Assembly: GCA_002842695.1 (NCBI GenBank)
Contig: PHDT01000007.1
Coordinates: forward strand, 62,001 to 126,000
Reading direction: 5' to 3'
Length of the DNA stretch: 64,000 nucleotides
DNA from: Bacteroidetes bacterium HGW-Bacteroidetes-10
Lineage (GTDB): Bacteria; Bacteroidota; Bacteroidia; Bacteroidales; UBA932
Below, one piece after another: positions 1-10,300 of this stretch (position 1 is the first letter of the stretch; each line of letters begins with the position of its first letter). The translations under genes and the position numbers were made by a program. The notes below the pieces were generated by a model. The model saw only the letters and a program-made list of their open reading frames with translations, ran no database searches and had not been told where the DNA came from.

Positions 1-496
1 GTTTAAATATCAACTTTTTCGCCACTCCAATGGCAATGAGCGAAAGAAAGAATAGAATTAGAAAGAAGGGAGGGTATATCCCAAATTCGGATGAGATGAA
101 GTTATCTGCCATTATGGTGATTATCACGGGGAAATAGATAAGTGAAATCACGAACACAATGTTTCGCATATTGCTAAGGGAGAGCCTCTCTTCCAGTTTG
201 TAATGGTTTTTAAGGCTGAAAATGCTTTTGAAGACAGCCGGAAGGGCAGAGATGAGTTCTCTGGAGAAAATTATGAGAATAATTAAGAATGTGAGAATTA
301 TTCCGGAGAGAAGCAAATTAGGGCTGTTCTGCACTTTTGAACTGCTCCCCATGGGATAGGGTGCGAGACTCTTTGTAGTTGAACTCCAGAGAGAATCGGC
401 AGAAATATCCCTGTTGAAATGAGTAACGGGGAGATCCACTATGAGATATCTGCATGAAACGCTGTCTGTGATGTATAGTGTATCCTTCTGAAACAT
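1..496 (-). CDS. DUF4271-like membrane protein (partial, runs off the window start)
   Basis: Reverse-strand reading from ATG at 496 gives MFQKDTLYITDSVSCRYLIVDLP... followed by hydrophobic helices; start overlaps the SUI1 stop (TGATG). Confidence 0.6.
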   Translation of the reverse strand, partial: MFQKDTLYITDSVSCRYLIVDLPVTHFNRDISADSLWSSTTKSLAPYPMGSSSKVQNSPNLLLSGIILTFLIILIIFSRELISALPAVFKSIFSLKNHYKLEERLSLSNMRNIVFVISLIYFPVIITIMADNFISSEFGIYPPFFLILFFLSLIAIGVAKKLIFK

Positions 497-843
497 CAGT
501 TTCCTCTTTTTGCGTTATAACCCATAGTCTGAAGGAGTGAGACCACTCTCTCCCTGAAGTCCCCCTGAATTATAATCTCTCCCTCTTTTACAGAGCCTCC
601 GGTACCGCATTTGTTTTTTAACTGACGGCCAAGTTCCTGGAGATCCTCTTCCTTCCCGGTGAAGCCTGTTACAAGTGTAACCTGCTTGCCTCCCCTGTGC
701 CTTTTGTCAATTTTGACAATAAGCCTCTGTTTCGCCGGTGGAGGTGTTTCGCTCCCCGGCTCCTCTTCTCCTCCATCAAACTGAAAGTCGGGATTTGTGG
801 AAAATACCACGCCAAGTCTGCTTTTCCAGTCGTTCACACCCAT
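496..843 (-). CDS. SUI1/YciH (eIF1-like) translation initiation factor family protein
   Basis: Motif KQRLIVKIDKRHRGGKQVTLVTGF...LKNKCGTGGSVKEGEIIIQGD typical of SUI1/YciH. Confidence 0.9.
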   Translation of the reverse strand: MGVNDWKSRLGVVFSTNPDFQFDGGEEEPGSETPPPAKQRLIVKIDKRHRGGKQVTLVTGFTGKEEDLQELGRQLKNKCGTGGSVKEGEIIIQGDFRERVVSLLQTMGYNAKRGN

Positions 844-932
844 TTGGTATTAAATTTGATACAAAGTTAGGCAGAAAAATTCAAAATAGTATCTTTGTCA
901 ATTATTCTCATTATCACCAGAAATATTATCTC

Positions 933-3900
933 ATGGAATTGAAAAAATTCAAATTGATAGACAACATTTTGGGAGTTGTTGTTCTTCTGATTGCCTCCTT
1001 TACATATCTCTCCACCATAGAGCTTACAACAAGCTTCTGGGATTGCGGAGAGTTTATTGCATCCTCATATAAGCTGGAGGTTGGGCACCCTCCCGGAAAT
1101 CCGGTATTTCAGCTTATTGCAAGATTTTTCACACTCTTCACCGGGCCTGAGCAGGCAGCAATGATGGTTAATGCAATGAGTGCAATGTGCTCAGCCTTCA
1201 CCATTCTGTTCCTCTTCTGGACAATTACCCATCTGGGAAGAAGAATCTCAGAGAAGAGCGGTAACAATCTTTCAATGTCCGGTTCCATTGCAATATGGGG
1301 TGCGGGTATTGTTGGTGCTCTTGTTTATACATTTTCTGATACTTTCTGGTTCTCTGCTGTTGAAGGTGAGGTGTACGCAATGTCGTCCCTATTCACAGCT
1401 GCTGTTTTCTGGGCTATGCTCAAGTGGGAGGAGGAGGCAGACAAGCCTCACTCAAACAGATGGATTATTCTCATCGCATTCCTTATGGGCCTCTCCATTG
1501 GGGTCCATCTGCTGAACCTTCTTGCTATACCTGCCCTGGTATTCATCTACTACTATAAGAAATATGATGTTACAGCCAAAAGAAGCTTTTATGTCCTTCT
1601 GATTTCGGGAGTAATTCTTGCTGCAATCCTGTACGGCATTATCCCATATCTGCCAAAAATTGCGTCCTGGTTTGATCTTATGTTTGTTAACGGACTGGGT
1701 ATGCCATTCAACTCGGGAGCTGCTGTTTTTATGGTGCTTCTGCTTGTTGCTTCATTTGCCGGTATCTGGTATACTTACAAAAAGCAGAACTTTCTCTGGA
1801 ATACAATTCTTCTGAGCTTCACAATGATAGTCATTGGCTATTCCTCTTTTGCGGTTGTGATTATTAGGTCATCTGCAAATACACCTACCAATGAGAATCA
1901 GCCCGACAATCCATTCTCGCTTGTAAGATACCTTGGACGCGAGCAGTATGGCAGCAATCCTCTCATTTACGGTGAGAGCTTTACATCTCCTTATGAGATT
2001 GAGACAACAGACTATTACGCCAAGGTTGGCGATAAATACAAAAAGGTTGAGGGTCCTGTGAGACCTGTATACAAACCTGGTTCAAAGATGTTCTTCCCCA
2101 GAATGTGGAGCACAATGTCAAATGATCATGTGAAGTTCTACGAGAGCTATACAGAGGGCAGAGGCAAGACGATTCCGGGTACAGACAGGAAGCTTCCGCT
2201 CTTCAAGGATAATCTTGCATACTTTTTTGATTTCCAGGTTGGCTATATGTATATAAGATACTTTATGTGGAACTTTGCAGGAAGACAGAACGACCTTCAC
2301 GGCTCAACTCCCGGCGACCCGCTGAGGGGCAACTGGGAATCGGGAATTGGCTTCCTTGACAAGGCCCGCCTGGGTGACCAGAGCGTTGGTCCTGATTATA
2401 TTGTGAACAACAGGGCGAAAAACCACTACTACATGCTTCCGTTGCTGCTGGGAATCTTCGGGCTCCTTTATCAGCTTGGCAAGGATAAGCAGAACTGGTG
2501 GGTGACAATGCTTCTGTTTTTACTTACCGGCATTGCAATTGTTCTGTATCTGAATCAGCCTCCTTATCAGGTGAGGGAGAGGGACTATGCATACGCAGGC
2601 TCTTTCTATGCATTTGCAATATGGGTTGGTCTGGGAGTGATGGCAATTCATGATTTCCTGAAGAGATGGGTTCCCGAAAGAGTCTCTGCAATTGCTGTCT
2701 CTGCGGCTTGTGTTCTTGTTCCGGTGCAGATGGCTGCAGAGAACTGGGACGACCATGACAGGGGTAACAGATACACTGCAAGGGATCTTGCATACAACTA
2801 CCTGAACAGTACAGAGGAGAATGCTATTCTTGTAACTCACGGTGATAATGATACTTTCCCTCTCTGGTACATTCAGGAGGTTGAGGGAGTTCGCACAGAT
2901 GTGAGAATTATGAATACTTCGCTCCTTGGTACGGACTGGTACATAGATCAGATGCAGTACAGAACATATGAGTCAGATCCTGTTGCTTTCTCAATTCCCA
3001 AGCATGAGTATCTCTATGGTACCAATGATGTGCTTCAGATTGTAGACAGGGTAAACAAGCCTGTTCCGCTAAAACTTGTTGTTGACCTCATCTCAAAACC
3101 GGAGGCTAAGATACGGGCAGAAAACGGAGCTCTTTACAGCTTCTTTGCTGCAAGACAACTGACTATTCCTGTTGACAGAGAGGCTGCAATTAAAAATGGT
3201 ATTGTAAGCGAAGCAGACAGCTCTCAGATACTTGACACAATTCAGCTTAACCTCTCTGAGAACAAGAATATGCTCACAAAGGCAGAGATGATGATACTGG
3301 ACCTTTTGGCTAACTATAAATGGGACAGACCTATCTACTTTGTTGCCATGGGCGGCGATCTTGAAATTGGTATCCGTGATTATCTTGAATACAACGGGTT
3401 TGCATACAAGTTTGTTCCAATCAAGAGCAAAACCACAATGGTTACGCCGGGCAGAGTTCCTGCGGAGAAGATGTATGACAAACTAATGAATGTCTACAAA
3501 TGGGGCAACATGAATGACCCTTCTATTAATATTGACTACCAGAATCTGCTTACTTTCAATGCGGTTATTACTGCAAGAAATATCTTCGCACAGACTGCGA
3601 GAGCACTCATAAACGAGGGCAAACCGGAAAAGGCTGTTGAGATTCTTGACAAAATGCAGGTGGAGGTTATTAACGAGAACTTCCCTGTAAACTGTACTCT
3701 GCTCTCTTCCCTCAATGAGCAGGCGGTTGTGGATGCAATTGACATCTACCTGCTGGCAGGTCAGAAGGAGAAGGGTATTAAACTTGCAGATACATTCATT
3801 CAGGAGAGCTTCCTTGGAATTGACCTCTTTGCCAAAAGACTTGGCGGATATTATCTCTCCAAGACAGATGTCGAGAAGAATCTTTCATATCTGGTTTACC

Positions 3901-3995
3901 TTGCAGATGTCCTCAGAAACAGAGGGGAGACAGACAAAGCGGGTGAAATTGAGAAGAGGGTTCAGGAGACTATAAACAGAGTTCAGGTTCTTTAA
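933..3995 (+). CDS. DUF2723 family membrane protein (TMEM260/protein O-mannosyltransferase-like)
   Basis: N-terminus SFWDCGEFIASSYKLEVGHPPGNPVFQLIARFF and multiple TM helices; the 738 start in the track is an upstream extension, the likely start is ATG 933. Confidence 0.88.
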   Translation: MELKKFKLIDNILGVVVLLIASFTYLSTIELTTSFWDCGEFIASSYKLEVGHPPGNPVFQLIARFFTLFTGPEQAAMMVNAMSAMCSAFTILFLFWTITHLGRRISEKSGNNLSMSGSIAIWGAGIVGALVYTFSDTFWFSAVEGEVYAMSSLFTAAVFWAMLKWEEEADKPHSNRWIILIAFLMGLSIGVHLLNLLAIPALVFIYYYKKYDVTAKRSFYVLLISGVILAAILYGIIPYLPKIASWFDLMFVNGLGMPFNSGAAVFMVLLLVASFAGIWYTYKKQNFLWNTILLSFTMIVIGYSSFAVVIIRSSANTPTNENQPDNPFSLVRYLGREQYGSNPLIYGESFTSPYEIETTDYYAKVGDKYKKVEGPVRPVYKPGSKMFFPRMWSTMSNDHVKFYESYTEGRGKTIPGTDRKLPLFKDNLAYFFDFQVGYMYIRYFMWNFAGRQNDLHGSTPGDPLRGNWESGIGFLDKARLGDQSVGPDYIVNNRAKNHYYMLPLLLGIFGLLYQLGKDKQNWWVTMLLFLLTGIAIVLYLNQPPYQVRERDYAYAGSFYAFAIWVGLGVMAIHDFLKRWVPERVSAIAVSAACVLVPVQMAAENWDDHDRGNRYTARDLAYNYLNSTEENAILVTHGDNDTFPLWYIQEVEGVRTDVRIMNTSLLGTDWYIDQMQYRTYESDPVAFSIPKHEYLYGTNDVLQIVDRVNKPVPLKLVVDLISKPEAKIRAENGALYSFFAARQLTIPVDREAAIKNGIVSEADSSQILDTIQLNLSENKNMLTKAEMMILDLLANYKWDRPIYFVAMGGDLEIGIRDYLEYNGFAYKFVPIKSKTTMVTPGRVPAEKMYDKLMNVYKWGNMNDPSINIDYQNLLTFNAVITARNIFAQTARALINEGKPEKAVEILDKMQVEVINENFPVNCTLLSSLNEQAVVDAIDIYLLAGQKEKGIKLADTFIQESFLGIDLFAKRLGGYYLSKTDVEKNLSYLVYLADVLRNRGETDKAGEIEKRVQETINRVQVL

Positions 3996-4996
3996 CCCAG
4001 AAGGAGGTTGCAGCCTCTGAGCTCAGAATTATTTATGCGGCCGGGAATCCTGAAAAGGTTCCCGGTCTCTTTTATTACCAGGTCCTCTGTTTCAATAAAC
4101 GAGCATGAGTTTACATTTGCGAGGTCTATAACATTGAGTCCGCCTCTTCCGGGAGCCGGAGTGACCTTTAACGGATTGCTAAGGTCCCTTGTATAAACAT
4201 TCATCCAGTGAGGTGTTGCAAATATGCCGTCACCTGCGGAGTATGCCTGCGAAAGAAGCTCTGCCATTCCGTATTCTGAGTGGATGGCTTTTACGCCAAA
4301 TCCGTTCATGAGGATTCTGTGAAGCTCCTCCCGGGGGAGTTCAATTCCACGGCCTTTCATTCCTCCTGTCTCCATTACTGTGAGTTCAGGGAAATCAACC
4401 GGATAATCCTTTACAAAATCAAGCAAAGCGAAACTGACGCCAATGAGCAGCGTCTTTTTCCTCTCTTTTTTGAGAATCTCAAGTTTTGTTCTAAGCTCTT
4501 CAAAATTGTAGAGATAGAAACCGCTGTGGCCGCTGCCGCTTAAGTTTATCAGCCTGTCTGCCATATAGACAAGAGAGGATCCCTCTCTCTCAAGGTATGA
4601 GGGGAGAAGGGCAAGTATAGTGTACTCTCCGGGGTTTCCGTAAAAGTGGCCGAAGGCTTTGGTAAAACTGAGTTCGTAAAGTGAGAGATCTGCTACAGGG
4701 TGCCGTGATGGTACCATGCCTGTTGTTGCGCTGCTTGTGAAGAGTTTTTCAGGCTCCCGTGTGGCGCTGTAAACATCTCTGCTTTTAAAAAATCTGATTG
4801 GCAGAAAGGGTATCTTTTCAGGAGAGTCAACCGCCTCAATATCTGTTCCCAGCAGAGAGACAAATTCCCTGTAGGGCTTGCAATTTTCATACTGAAAGCG
4901 GAAAACCTCAAGAGCAAGAGAGTTGAATCTCTCTTTGCCTGAGGTCTCACTGCCTTCTTCTATGAAGGCAAAAATCTTTTCATGTATTGCAGCCAT
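3992..4996 (-). CDS. LuxE/acyl-protein synthetase-like adenylate-forming protein
   Basis: LFTSSATTGMVPSRHPV...YSEYGMAELLSQAY-type motifs; the MAAIHEKIFAF start (4996) avoids overlap with the upstream GH3 gene. Confidence 0.75.
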   Translation of the reverse strand: MAAIHEKIFAFIEEGSETSGKERFNSLALEVFRFQYENCKPYREFVSLLGTDIEAVDSPEKIPFLPIRFFKSRDVYSATREPEKLFTSSATTGMVPSRHPVADLSLYELSFTKAFGHFYGNPGEYTILALLPSYLEREGSSLVYMADRLINLSGSGHSGFYLYNFEELRTKLEILKKERKKTLLIGVSFALLDFVKDYPVDFPELTVMETGGMKGRGIELPREELHRILMNGFGVKAIHSEYGMAELLSQAYSAGDGIFATPHWMNVYTRDLSNPLKVTPAPGRGGLNVIDLANVNSCSFIETEDLVIKETGNLFRIPGRINNSELRGCNLLLG

Positions 4997-5012
4997 CTCA
5001 ATCTGGACAAAA

Positions 5013-6554
5013 TTACACTGCCTGGTTATTATCATTGAGCTCCATAAGCTCATCGGCGAAGTTGCGGTTATTGCTCAGGCGCGGGACCTTGTTCTGCCCG
5101 CCCAGTTTTCCCTTTTCCCTGAGCCAGCTGTAGAATGTTCCGGGCTTAAGAACCGTAAGCACCAGTCTGGTCATTGTTATGTTGTTTGCTCTTTTGGCTT
5201 CGTAGTCTGAATTGACAGTGCAAATCTCTTTGTCCAGAACATCTGCAAAGCGTTCAATATCCTGAGGAGCCTGACTGAACTCAATCAGCCACTGATGGGC
5301 TCCCTTGCTTCCGCCCTCCATAAAGAGCGGAGCTACCGTAAAGTTGTCTGCAGAGCAGTTCTCTTTCTCGCAGGCAGAGGTGAAAGCTTTCTCGGCATTG
5401 CCTATCATGAGCTCTTCGCCAAATGCATTTATGAAGAGCTGGGTTCGGCCGGTGATTCTCAGTTTATGGGGTTTCAGGGAGGTGAACTCAACAGAGTCTC
5501 CGATAAGGTACCTCCAGAGACCGCCATTGGTGGTTATCACCATGGCATAGTTAACACCTGTCTTAACCGATGCAACTGTGTCAAAACTGGTAAAAGTGCC
5601 GTTCATTGCCTCTTCATACCTATCCATTGGGATGAATTCGTAGAATACACCTCCGTTTGTCATAAGAAGCATAGACTTTTCGGCCGGATCATCCTGAAAA
5701 GCAAAGTATCCTTCGGAAGCGTTGTAGTTCTCCATATATCTCATCCTGTCTGAAGGAATGATTCGCTGGTACTCTTTTCTGTATGGCTCGAAATTTATTC
5801 CTCCGTGCATGAATAGTTCAAGGTTGGGCCAGATATCGAGAAGATTGTCCTTGCCGTTATAGTCAAGAATTGCATTCAGAAGAATAAGATTCCACGAGGG
5901 AACTCCTGAAATGCTGGTCACATTCTCCTTTGAGGAGACTTTGCAGATCTCATTTACCTTGGTCTCAAAATCGCTTATGAGGGCAATCTTTGCCGGGGGT
6001 GTCCTTCTGAACTCTGCCAGCATGGGGGAGTTCTTGAGAAGTATTGCAGACAGGTCTCCGTACTGACTCTTTCCCGTCCCTGTCTCGTCAATTCGTGCGC
6101 TTCCGCCAAGTGTGAGAGCCATTCCCTCAAGAAGTCCTGAGGCGGGATTGTTGTTGAGATATGTTGCGAGCATGTTCTGCATTCCGTCATAATGACACAG
6201 CTGAAGCGAGTCATCTGTTATGGGAATAAACTTGCTTTTGGATGAGCTGGTGCCACTCGATTTGGCAAACCAGTGAGTTGTGCCGGGCCACAGCAGGTCC
6301 TCTTCTCCCATTCTTGAGCGGTTAATCCAGGATTCACTCTTGTCGTAATCTCTCAGTGGTACATTATTCTGGAACTGCTCAATTGTGGTGCCGGTTTTAA
6401 TATTGTGTTCCTTTCCGAAAATTGTTTCAGAGCCAGCCGCAATGATCTTTTCAAACCACTCTTGCTGGAACCTCCACGGATCCACCCTATTCTCATCCAG
6501 CATTTTTAGTCGTTTTCCGGAGTAAATCCGGTAAATTTTTGATACAACAGACAT
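5013..6554 (-). CDS. GH3-family (auxin-responsive GH3-like) acyl-adenylating protein
   Basis: THWFAKSSGTSSSKSKFIPIT, YNASEGYFAFQDD, LWRYLIGDSVEFTS motifs of the GH3 family. Confidence 0.9.
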   Translation of the reverse strand: MSVVSKIYRIYSGKRLKMLDENRVDPWRFQQEWFEKIIAAGSETIFGKEHNIKTGTTIEQFQNNVPLRDYDKSESWINRSRMGEEDLLWPGTTHWFAKSSGTSSSKSKFIPITDDSLQLCHYDGMQNMLATYLNNNPASGLLEGMALTLGGSARIDETGTGKSQYGDLSAILLKNSPMLAEFRRTPPAKIALISDFETKVNEICKVSSKENVTSISGVPSWNLILLNAILDYNGKDNLLDIWPNLELFMHGGINFEPYRKEYQRIIPSDRMRYMENYNASEGYFAFQDDPAEKSMLLMTNGGVFYEFIPMDRYEEAMNGTFTSFDTVASVKTGVNYAMVITTNGGLWRYLIGDSVEFTSLKPHKLRITGRTQLFINAFGEELMIGNAEKAFTSACEKENCSADNFTVAPLFMEGGSKGAHQWLIEFSQAPQDIERFADVLDKEICTVNSDYEAKRANNITMTRLVLTVLKPGTFYSWLREKGKLGGQNKVPRLSNNRNFADELMELNDNNQAV

Positions 6555-6586
6555 TGCAATCTTATAATTTGCGTCAAATATAGATA

Positions 6587-7312
6587 TTATTCGAAGACCT
6601 CGCGCAGAATGTCAAGCGAACGGACATTTATCTGGTGCCCCATATGGTAGGCCAGGTACTCTGTCATCGCAGAGGCAAAGCTGTTTCTTTGTCTGCCGGG
6701 AATCTTAAGCACATGCATGCTCTCCTCCCGGTACTGCAAAATAGTTGCCAGAATTGAAGAATCGGCTTGCGAGAAGCATTTGGAGCCAATTTGAGGTGAT
6801 GCTGAAAATGATGCTGACACAATGTCAAAAAGCTGGTCCTTATCGTGAAGATCGAAATCCGGACCATAGCCGGATCTTTTTGCAAACTCAACAAGGAACC
6901 AAAGATGGAAATTTGCAAAGTCAGACTCCATCTCCTCCAGCAATAATACAGATTTTACAAGAAATTCATAGAATGACGGGTTGGGTTCAATCTCATGAAT
7001 GCAACGGTAGATAAATTCGCTTACATACATTGCAATTGAGCTCTTGCTCAGGTTCTCCCTGATAGCGGGAAGGTTGTACAGTGTTCTGAAATCTTTGATG
7101 TTCTTGAGTTCGCCTTTATTGCGGTCGTTAAGCTCTGCTTCAATTATACTCAGGGGGTGAAGCTGTGAAAGGGCTGAATGAATTCCACTTCTGCCTCCCT
7201 TGCGCACAACGAGTCCGCATCTGCCAGATTCGGCGGAATATCCGTGAACTATAATGGATGAATCTCCGTATTTAGTTTTATGTAAAACTACAATACCGGT
7301 TTTTAAAATCAT
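6587..7312 (-). CDS. recO: DNA repair protein RecO
   Basis: OB-fold N-terminus TGIVVLHKTKYGDSSIIVHGYSAESGRCGLVVRKG and RecO-like C-terminus. Confidence 0.88.
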   Translation of the reverse strand: MILKTGIVVLHKTKYGDSSIIVHGYSAESGRCGLVVRKGGRSGIHSALSQLHPLSIIEAELNDRNKGELKNIKDFRTLYNLPAIRENLSKSSIAMYVSEFIYRCIHEIEPNPSFYEFLVKSVLLLEEMESDFANFHLWFLVEFAKRSGYGPDFDLHDKDQLFDIVSASFSASPQIGSKCFSQADSSILATILQYREESMHVLKIPGRQRNSFASAMTEYLAYHMGHQINVRSLDILREVFE

Positions 7313-7896
7313 GATTTGGCCCTATTGTTCAGAAATTCAGAGAGCTTGCGCATAGCCTTTCCCCGGTGAGAAATAATGTTTTTCTCCTCCGGAGTAATTT
7401 CGGCAAGAGTTTTGTCATATCCTTCTGGTACAAAAACAGGATCATAACCAAATCCGCCGTTGCCTGCAGGTATTTCAATAATTTCGCCCTCCAGGGTGCC
7501 TTTAAAGAGATGCTTCTCTTGCGGGGAGAGGATGAGGGCGGCCACGGTTTCAAATCTTGCCTTTTTGCTGGTGCAGCCTTTTAATTCAGAGAGGAGCCTT
7601 GACATATTTTTCTGAGAATCTGCCTCCGGTCCGGCATAACGTGCGGAGTAGACTCCCGGCCGGCCGCCCAGCGCATCTGCCAGCAGACCGGTATCGTCTG
7701 CAAAGCAGGGTTTGTGAAAACGGTTCCAGAGATATTCGGCTTTCATGAGGGCATTTTCCTCAAGAGTATCTGCGGTTTCGGGAATCTCTTCGGTGACTCC
7801 CAGAGATGCAGGGGTAACAAGAGTGAAAAGCGGTCCCAGGATAGCCTGAGCCTCTGCAAGCTTATGTTTGTTTGCCGTAGCGAAAATGAGCTCCAT
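7309..7896 (-). CDS. rdgB: RdgB/HAM1 non-canonical purine NTP pyrophosphatase
   Basis: MELIFATANKHKLAEAQAIL, FADDTGLLADALGGRPGVYSARYAG, GGFGYDPVFVPEG, SHRGKAM motifs; start chosen at the internal Met. Confidence 0.95.
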   Translation of the reverse strand: MELIFATANKHKLAEAQAILGPLFTLVTPASLGVTEEIPETADTLEENALMKAEYLWNRFHKPCFADDTGLLADALGGRPGVYSARYAGPEADSQKNMSRLLSELKGCTSKKARFETVAALILSPQEKHLFKGTLEGEIIEIPAGNGGFGYDPVFVPEGYDKTLAEITPEEKNIISHRGKAMRKLSEFLNNRAKS

Positions 7897-7934
7897 ATTT
7901 GATGATGATAGTTGCATCAAAGATACTAAAACTT

Positions 7935-7942
7935 TAAATTTG
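7935..7942 (+). promoter_or_regulatory. Bacteroidota-type -7 box (TAAATTTG) with TTG 20 nt upstream
   Basis: TAnnTTTG match at 7935-7942; TTG at 7912-7914; S41 protease ATG at 7967. Confidence 0.5.
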
Positions 7943-7966
7943 TAATTAAGTTAACAAACATACAAG

Positions 7967-9589
7967 ATGAAGAGAACTTTGGGAATAGTGACGCTGGTAG
8001 CTTTAATGCTCGTGTCACCCTTTCTAGGCGGGCAGTCTAAAGACTTTAAAACAGGGCAAAGTCTGGATATACAATTTTCTGTACTCAGAGAGCTTTCGCT
8101 TTTCTATGTAGACAGCATAAAAATTGACAAACTGGTTCAGACCGGCATTGACGCAATGCTGGAATCGCTTGATCCATACACAGTATATATTCCGGAAGAG
8201 GACGAAGAGAGTCTCGAGATGCTCACTACAGGTACATACGGCGGAATAGGAGCCTTAATCAAGAAGGTAGATGAGGGTATTGAAATTTCTGAGGTTTATG
8301 ACAACTCTCCCGCTGCAAAGGCGGGTATAGTTGCAGGTGATATCCTTCTCAGGGTAGACACCTCGTCAACAAAAGACCTTACTGTTGAGCAATGCTCTTC
8401 AAAAATGAAGGGCACTCCGGGAACCACCGTTGTATTTCTCATGAAGAGACTCCGCGGCGATAAAACGGAGGAGATAAAGATTACAAGAGAGCGAATCCAC
8501 TTCCCTGATGTACCTTACTGGGGCATGATAAGCGACACAGTTGGTTATATCCGCATTACCGGTTTTACGGTGGACGGCTCTAAGGATGTGAAAAGTGCGC
8601 TGGTAAATCTTAAGAATAATCAGGGTATGAAGAGGCTGGTTCTTGACCTCAGGGGCAATGGGGGCGGACTTCTTGACGAAGCTGTAAATATTGTTTCTCT
8701 CTTTGTACCGTCCGGAACCAAGGTTGTATCTGCTCTGGGCAAATACAAACAGACAGATGCTGCCTACTATACCAAGGAGGAGCCAGTAGATCTTAAACTG
8801 CCACTCATTGTTCTTGTAAATTCAGGTTCTGCCTCATCTGCCGAGATTGTGGCAGGTGCTCTTCAGGATCTGGACAGGGCAACCATCGCAGGAACAAGAA
8901 CATTTGGCAAGGGCCTTATTCAGTCAATAAGGGATGTGGGATACAACAACAAGATCAAACTTACTACAGCAAAATACTACACCCCAAGCGGCCGCTGTGT
9001 TCAGGCAATTGATTACAGTAACAGGAATGAAGATGGAAGTGTAGGAAGCATTCCTGACTCTCTGGTTAAATCATTTAAGACAAAACTTGGTCGTACTGTG
9101 TATGATGGCGGGGGAATTATTCCGGATGTGAAAATTGAACCTGAATCATACAGCCGTGTTTCATTGTCGCTTATATATTCAGATATAATAAGGGACTACT
9201 CTGTGCAATACTTCAAGAACAGAGAGAGTATAGCTGCTCCGGATAAATTTAATCTTACAGATGCAGAGTTTGAGGAGTTTGTAAAGTATGCCGCTAAAAG
9301 GGAGTTTGACCACAGAACTGCATCTGAGGTAGAGTATGACAAGCTTCTCTCAATTGCAAAGAGAGAGGGACTTATTGATGAGTTCTCGGATGAGATTAAA
9401 AAGCTTGAGTCAAAAATAAAACTGGATAAAGCAGGTGCAATCAAGAAGAACTCAGAGGAGATTAAGCATCTTCTTGAGGAGGAGATTTCAAGCAGATACT
9501 ATTATCAGAAAGGAAGATTACAAAGCATTGTAAGGAATGACAAGCAGCTTATGCAGGCCGCAAATGCCAGCCTTATAAAGAGCGAATAA
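7967..9589 (+). CDS. S41 family C-terminal processing peptidase (CtpA-like)
   Basis: PDZ domain plus LVNSGSASSAEIVAGALQDLDRA...GTRTFGKGLIQ catalytic region. Confidence 0.93.
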   Translation: MKRTLGIVTLVALMLVSPFLGGQSKDFKTGQSLDIQFSVLRELSLFYVDSIKIDKLVQTGIDAMLESLDPYTVYIPEEDEESLEMLTTGTYGGIGALIKKVDEGIEISEVYDNSPAAKAGIVAGDILLRVDTSSTKDLTVEQCSSKMKGTPGTTVVFLMKRLRGDKTEEIKITRERIHFPDVPYWGMISDTVGYIRITGFTVDGSKDVKSALVNLKNNQGMKRLVLDLRGNGGGLLDEAVNIVSLFVPSGTKVVSALGKYKQTDAAYYTKEEPVDLKLPLIVLVNSGSASSAEIVAGALQDLDRATIAGTRTFGKGLIQSIRDVGYNNKIKLTTAKYYTPSGRCVQAIDYSNRNEDGSVGSIPDSLVKSFKTKLGRTVYDGGGIIPDVKIEPESYSRVSLSLIYSDIIRDYSVQYFKNRESIAAPDKFNLTDAEFEEFVKYAAKREFDHRTASEVEYDKLLSIAKREGLIDEFSDEIKKLESKIKLDKAGAIKKNSEEIKHLLEEEISSRYYYQKGRLQSIVRNDKQLMQAANASLIKSE

Positions 9590-9598
9590 ATTTTTAAA

Positions 9599-10276
9599 TT
9601 GAGGGAACTGGCAGACATATTGTTTCCCAGGATTTGTCCTGTGTGCGGAGTGGTGTTGAACGGAGCGGAGAGGGAGATTTGCCTTGGATGTCTGTCGTCA
9701 CTTCCGCTCACCTATTTCTGGACAAGAGAGGATAACCCTGCTGCAGAGCTGTTCTGGGGCAGGGTATATTTTAAGAAAGCTGCCTCTTTGTTCTTTTATA
9801 ACGAGGGTAGCCCATACAGGCACCTCATTCATAATTTCAAATACAAAGGCAGAAGAGAAGCTGGAGCAATGCTTGGCAGGATGCTGGGCAAAAGACTTCG
9901 TGAAAGTGGTCTCTTCTGTGATATTGATTATGTTGTAGCTGTTCCGCTTCACCCGCTTAAGCAGTGGATGAGAGGTTATAATCAGGCTGAGGTTATTGCT
10001 GAGGCAATAGCTGAGGAGCTTGGAACAAAAGTTCTGAAAGGTGCTCTGAGGCGAAACAGTTTTACGGCCACTCAGACTACAAAAAACGCCCAGGAGAGAT
10101 GGAGCAATGTTTCGGGTGTCTTTCGCATTGCCAGGAAGAGGAGTTTGGAGAATAAACATGTACTGCTTGTGGACGATGTACTCACCACCGGAGCAACGCT
10201 TGAGGCATGCGGGCACGCCCTTCTGGAGTCAGAAGGTTGTAAAGTGAGTGTTGCAACACTCGCGTTTGTTGAATAA
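9599..10276 (+). CDS. ComF family phosphoribosyltransferase-like protein
   Basis: CPVCGVVLNGAEREICLGC zinc motif and HVLLVDDVLTTGATLEACGHALL PRPP motif; TTG start as given by the track. Confidence 0.88.
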   Translation: MRELADILFPRICPVCGVVLNGAEREICLGCLSSLPLTYFWTREDNPAAELFWGRVYFKKAASLFFYNEGSPYRHLIHNFKYKGRREAGAMLGRMLGKRLRESGLFCDIDYVVAVPLHPLKQWMRGYNQAEVIAEAIAEELGTKVLKGALRRNSFTATQTTKNAQERWSNVSGVFRIARKRSLENKHVLLVDDVLTTGATLEACGHALLESEGCKVSVATLAFVE

Positions 10277-10300
10277 TATTTTTTAAGTTTGTAGCAGATT

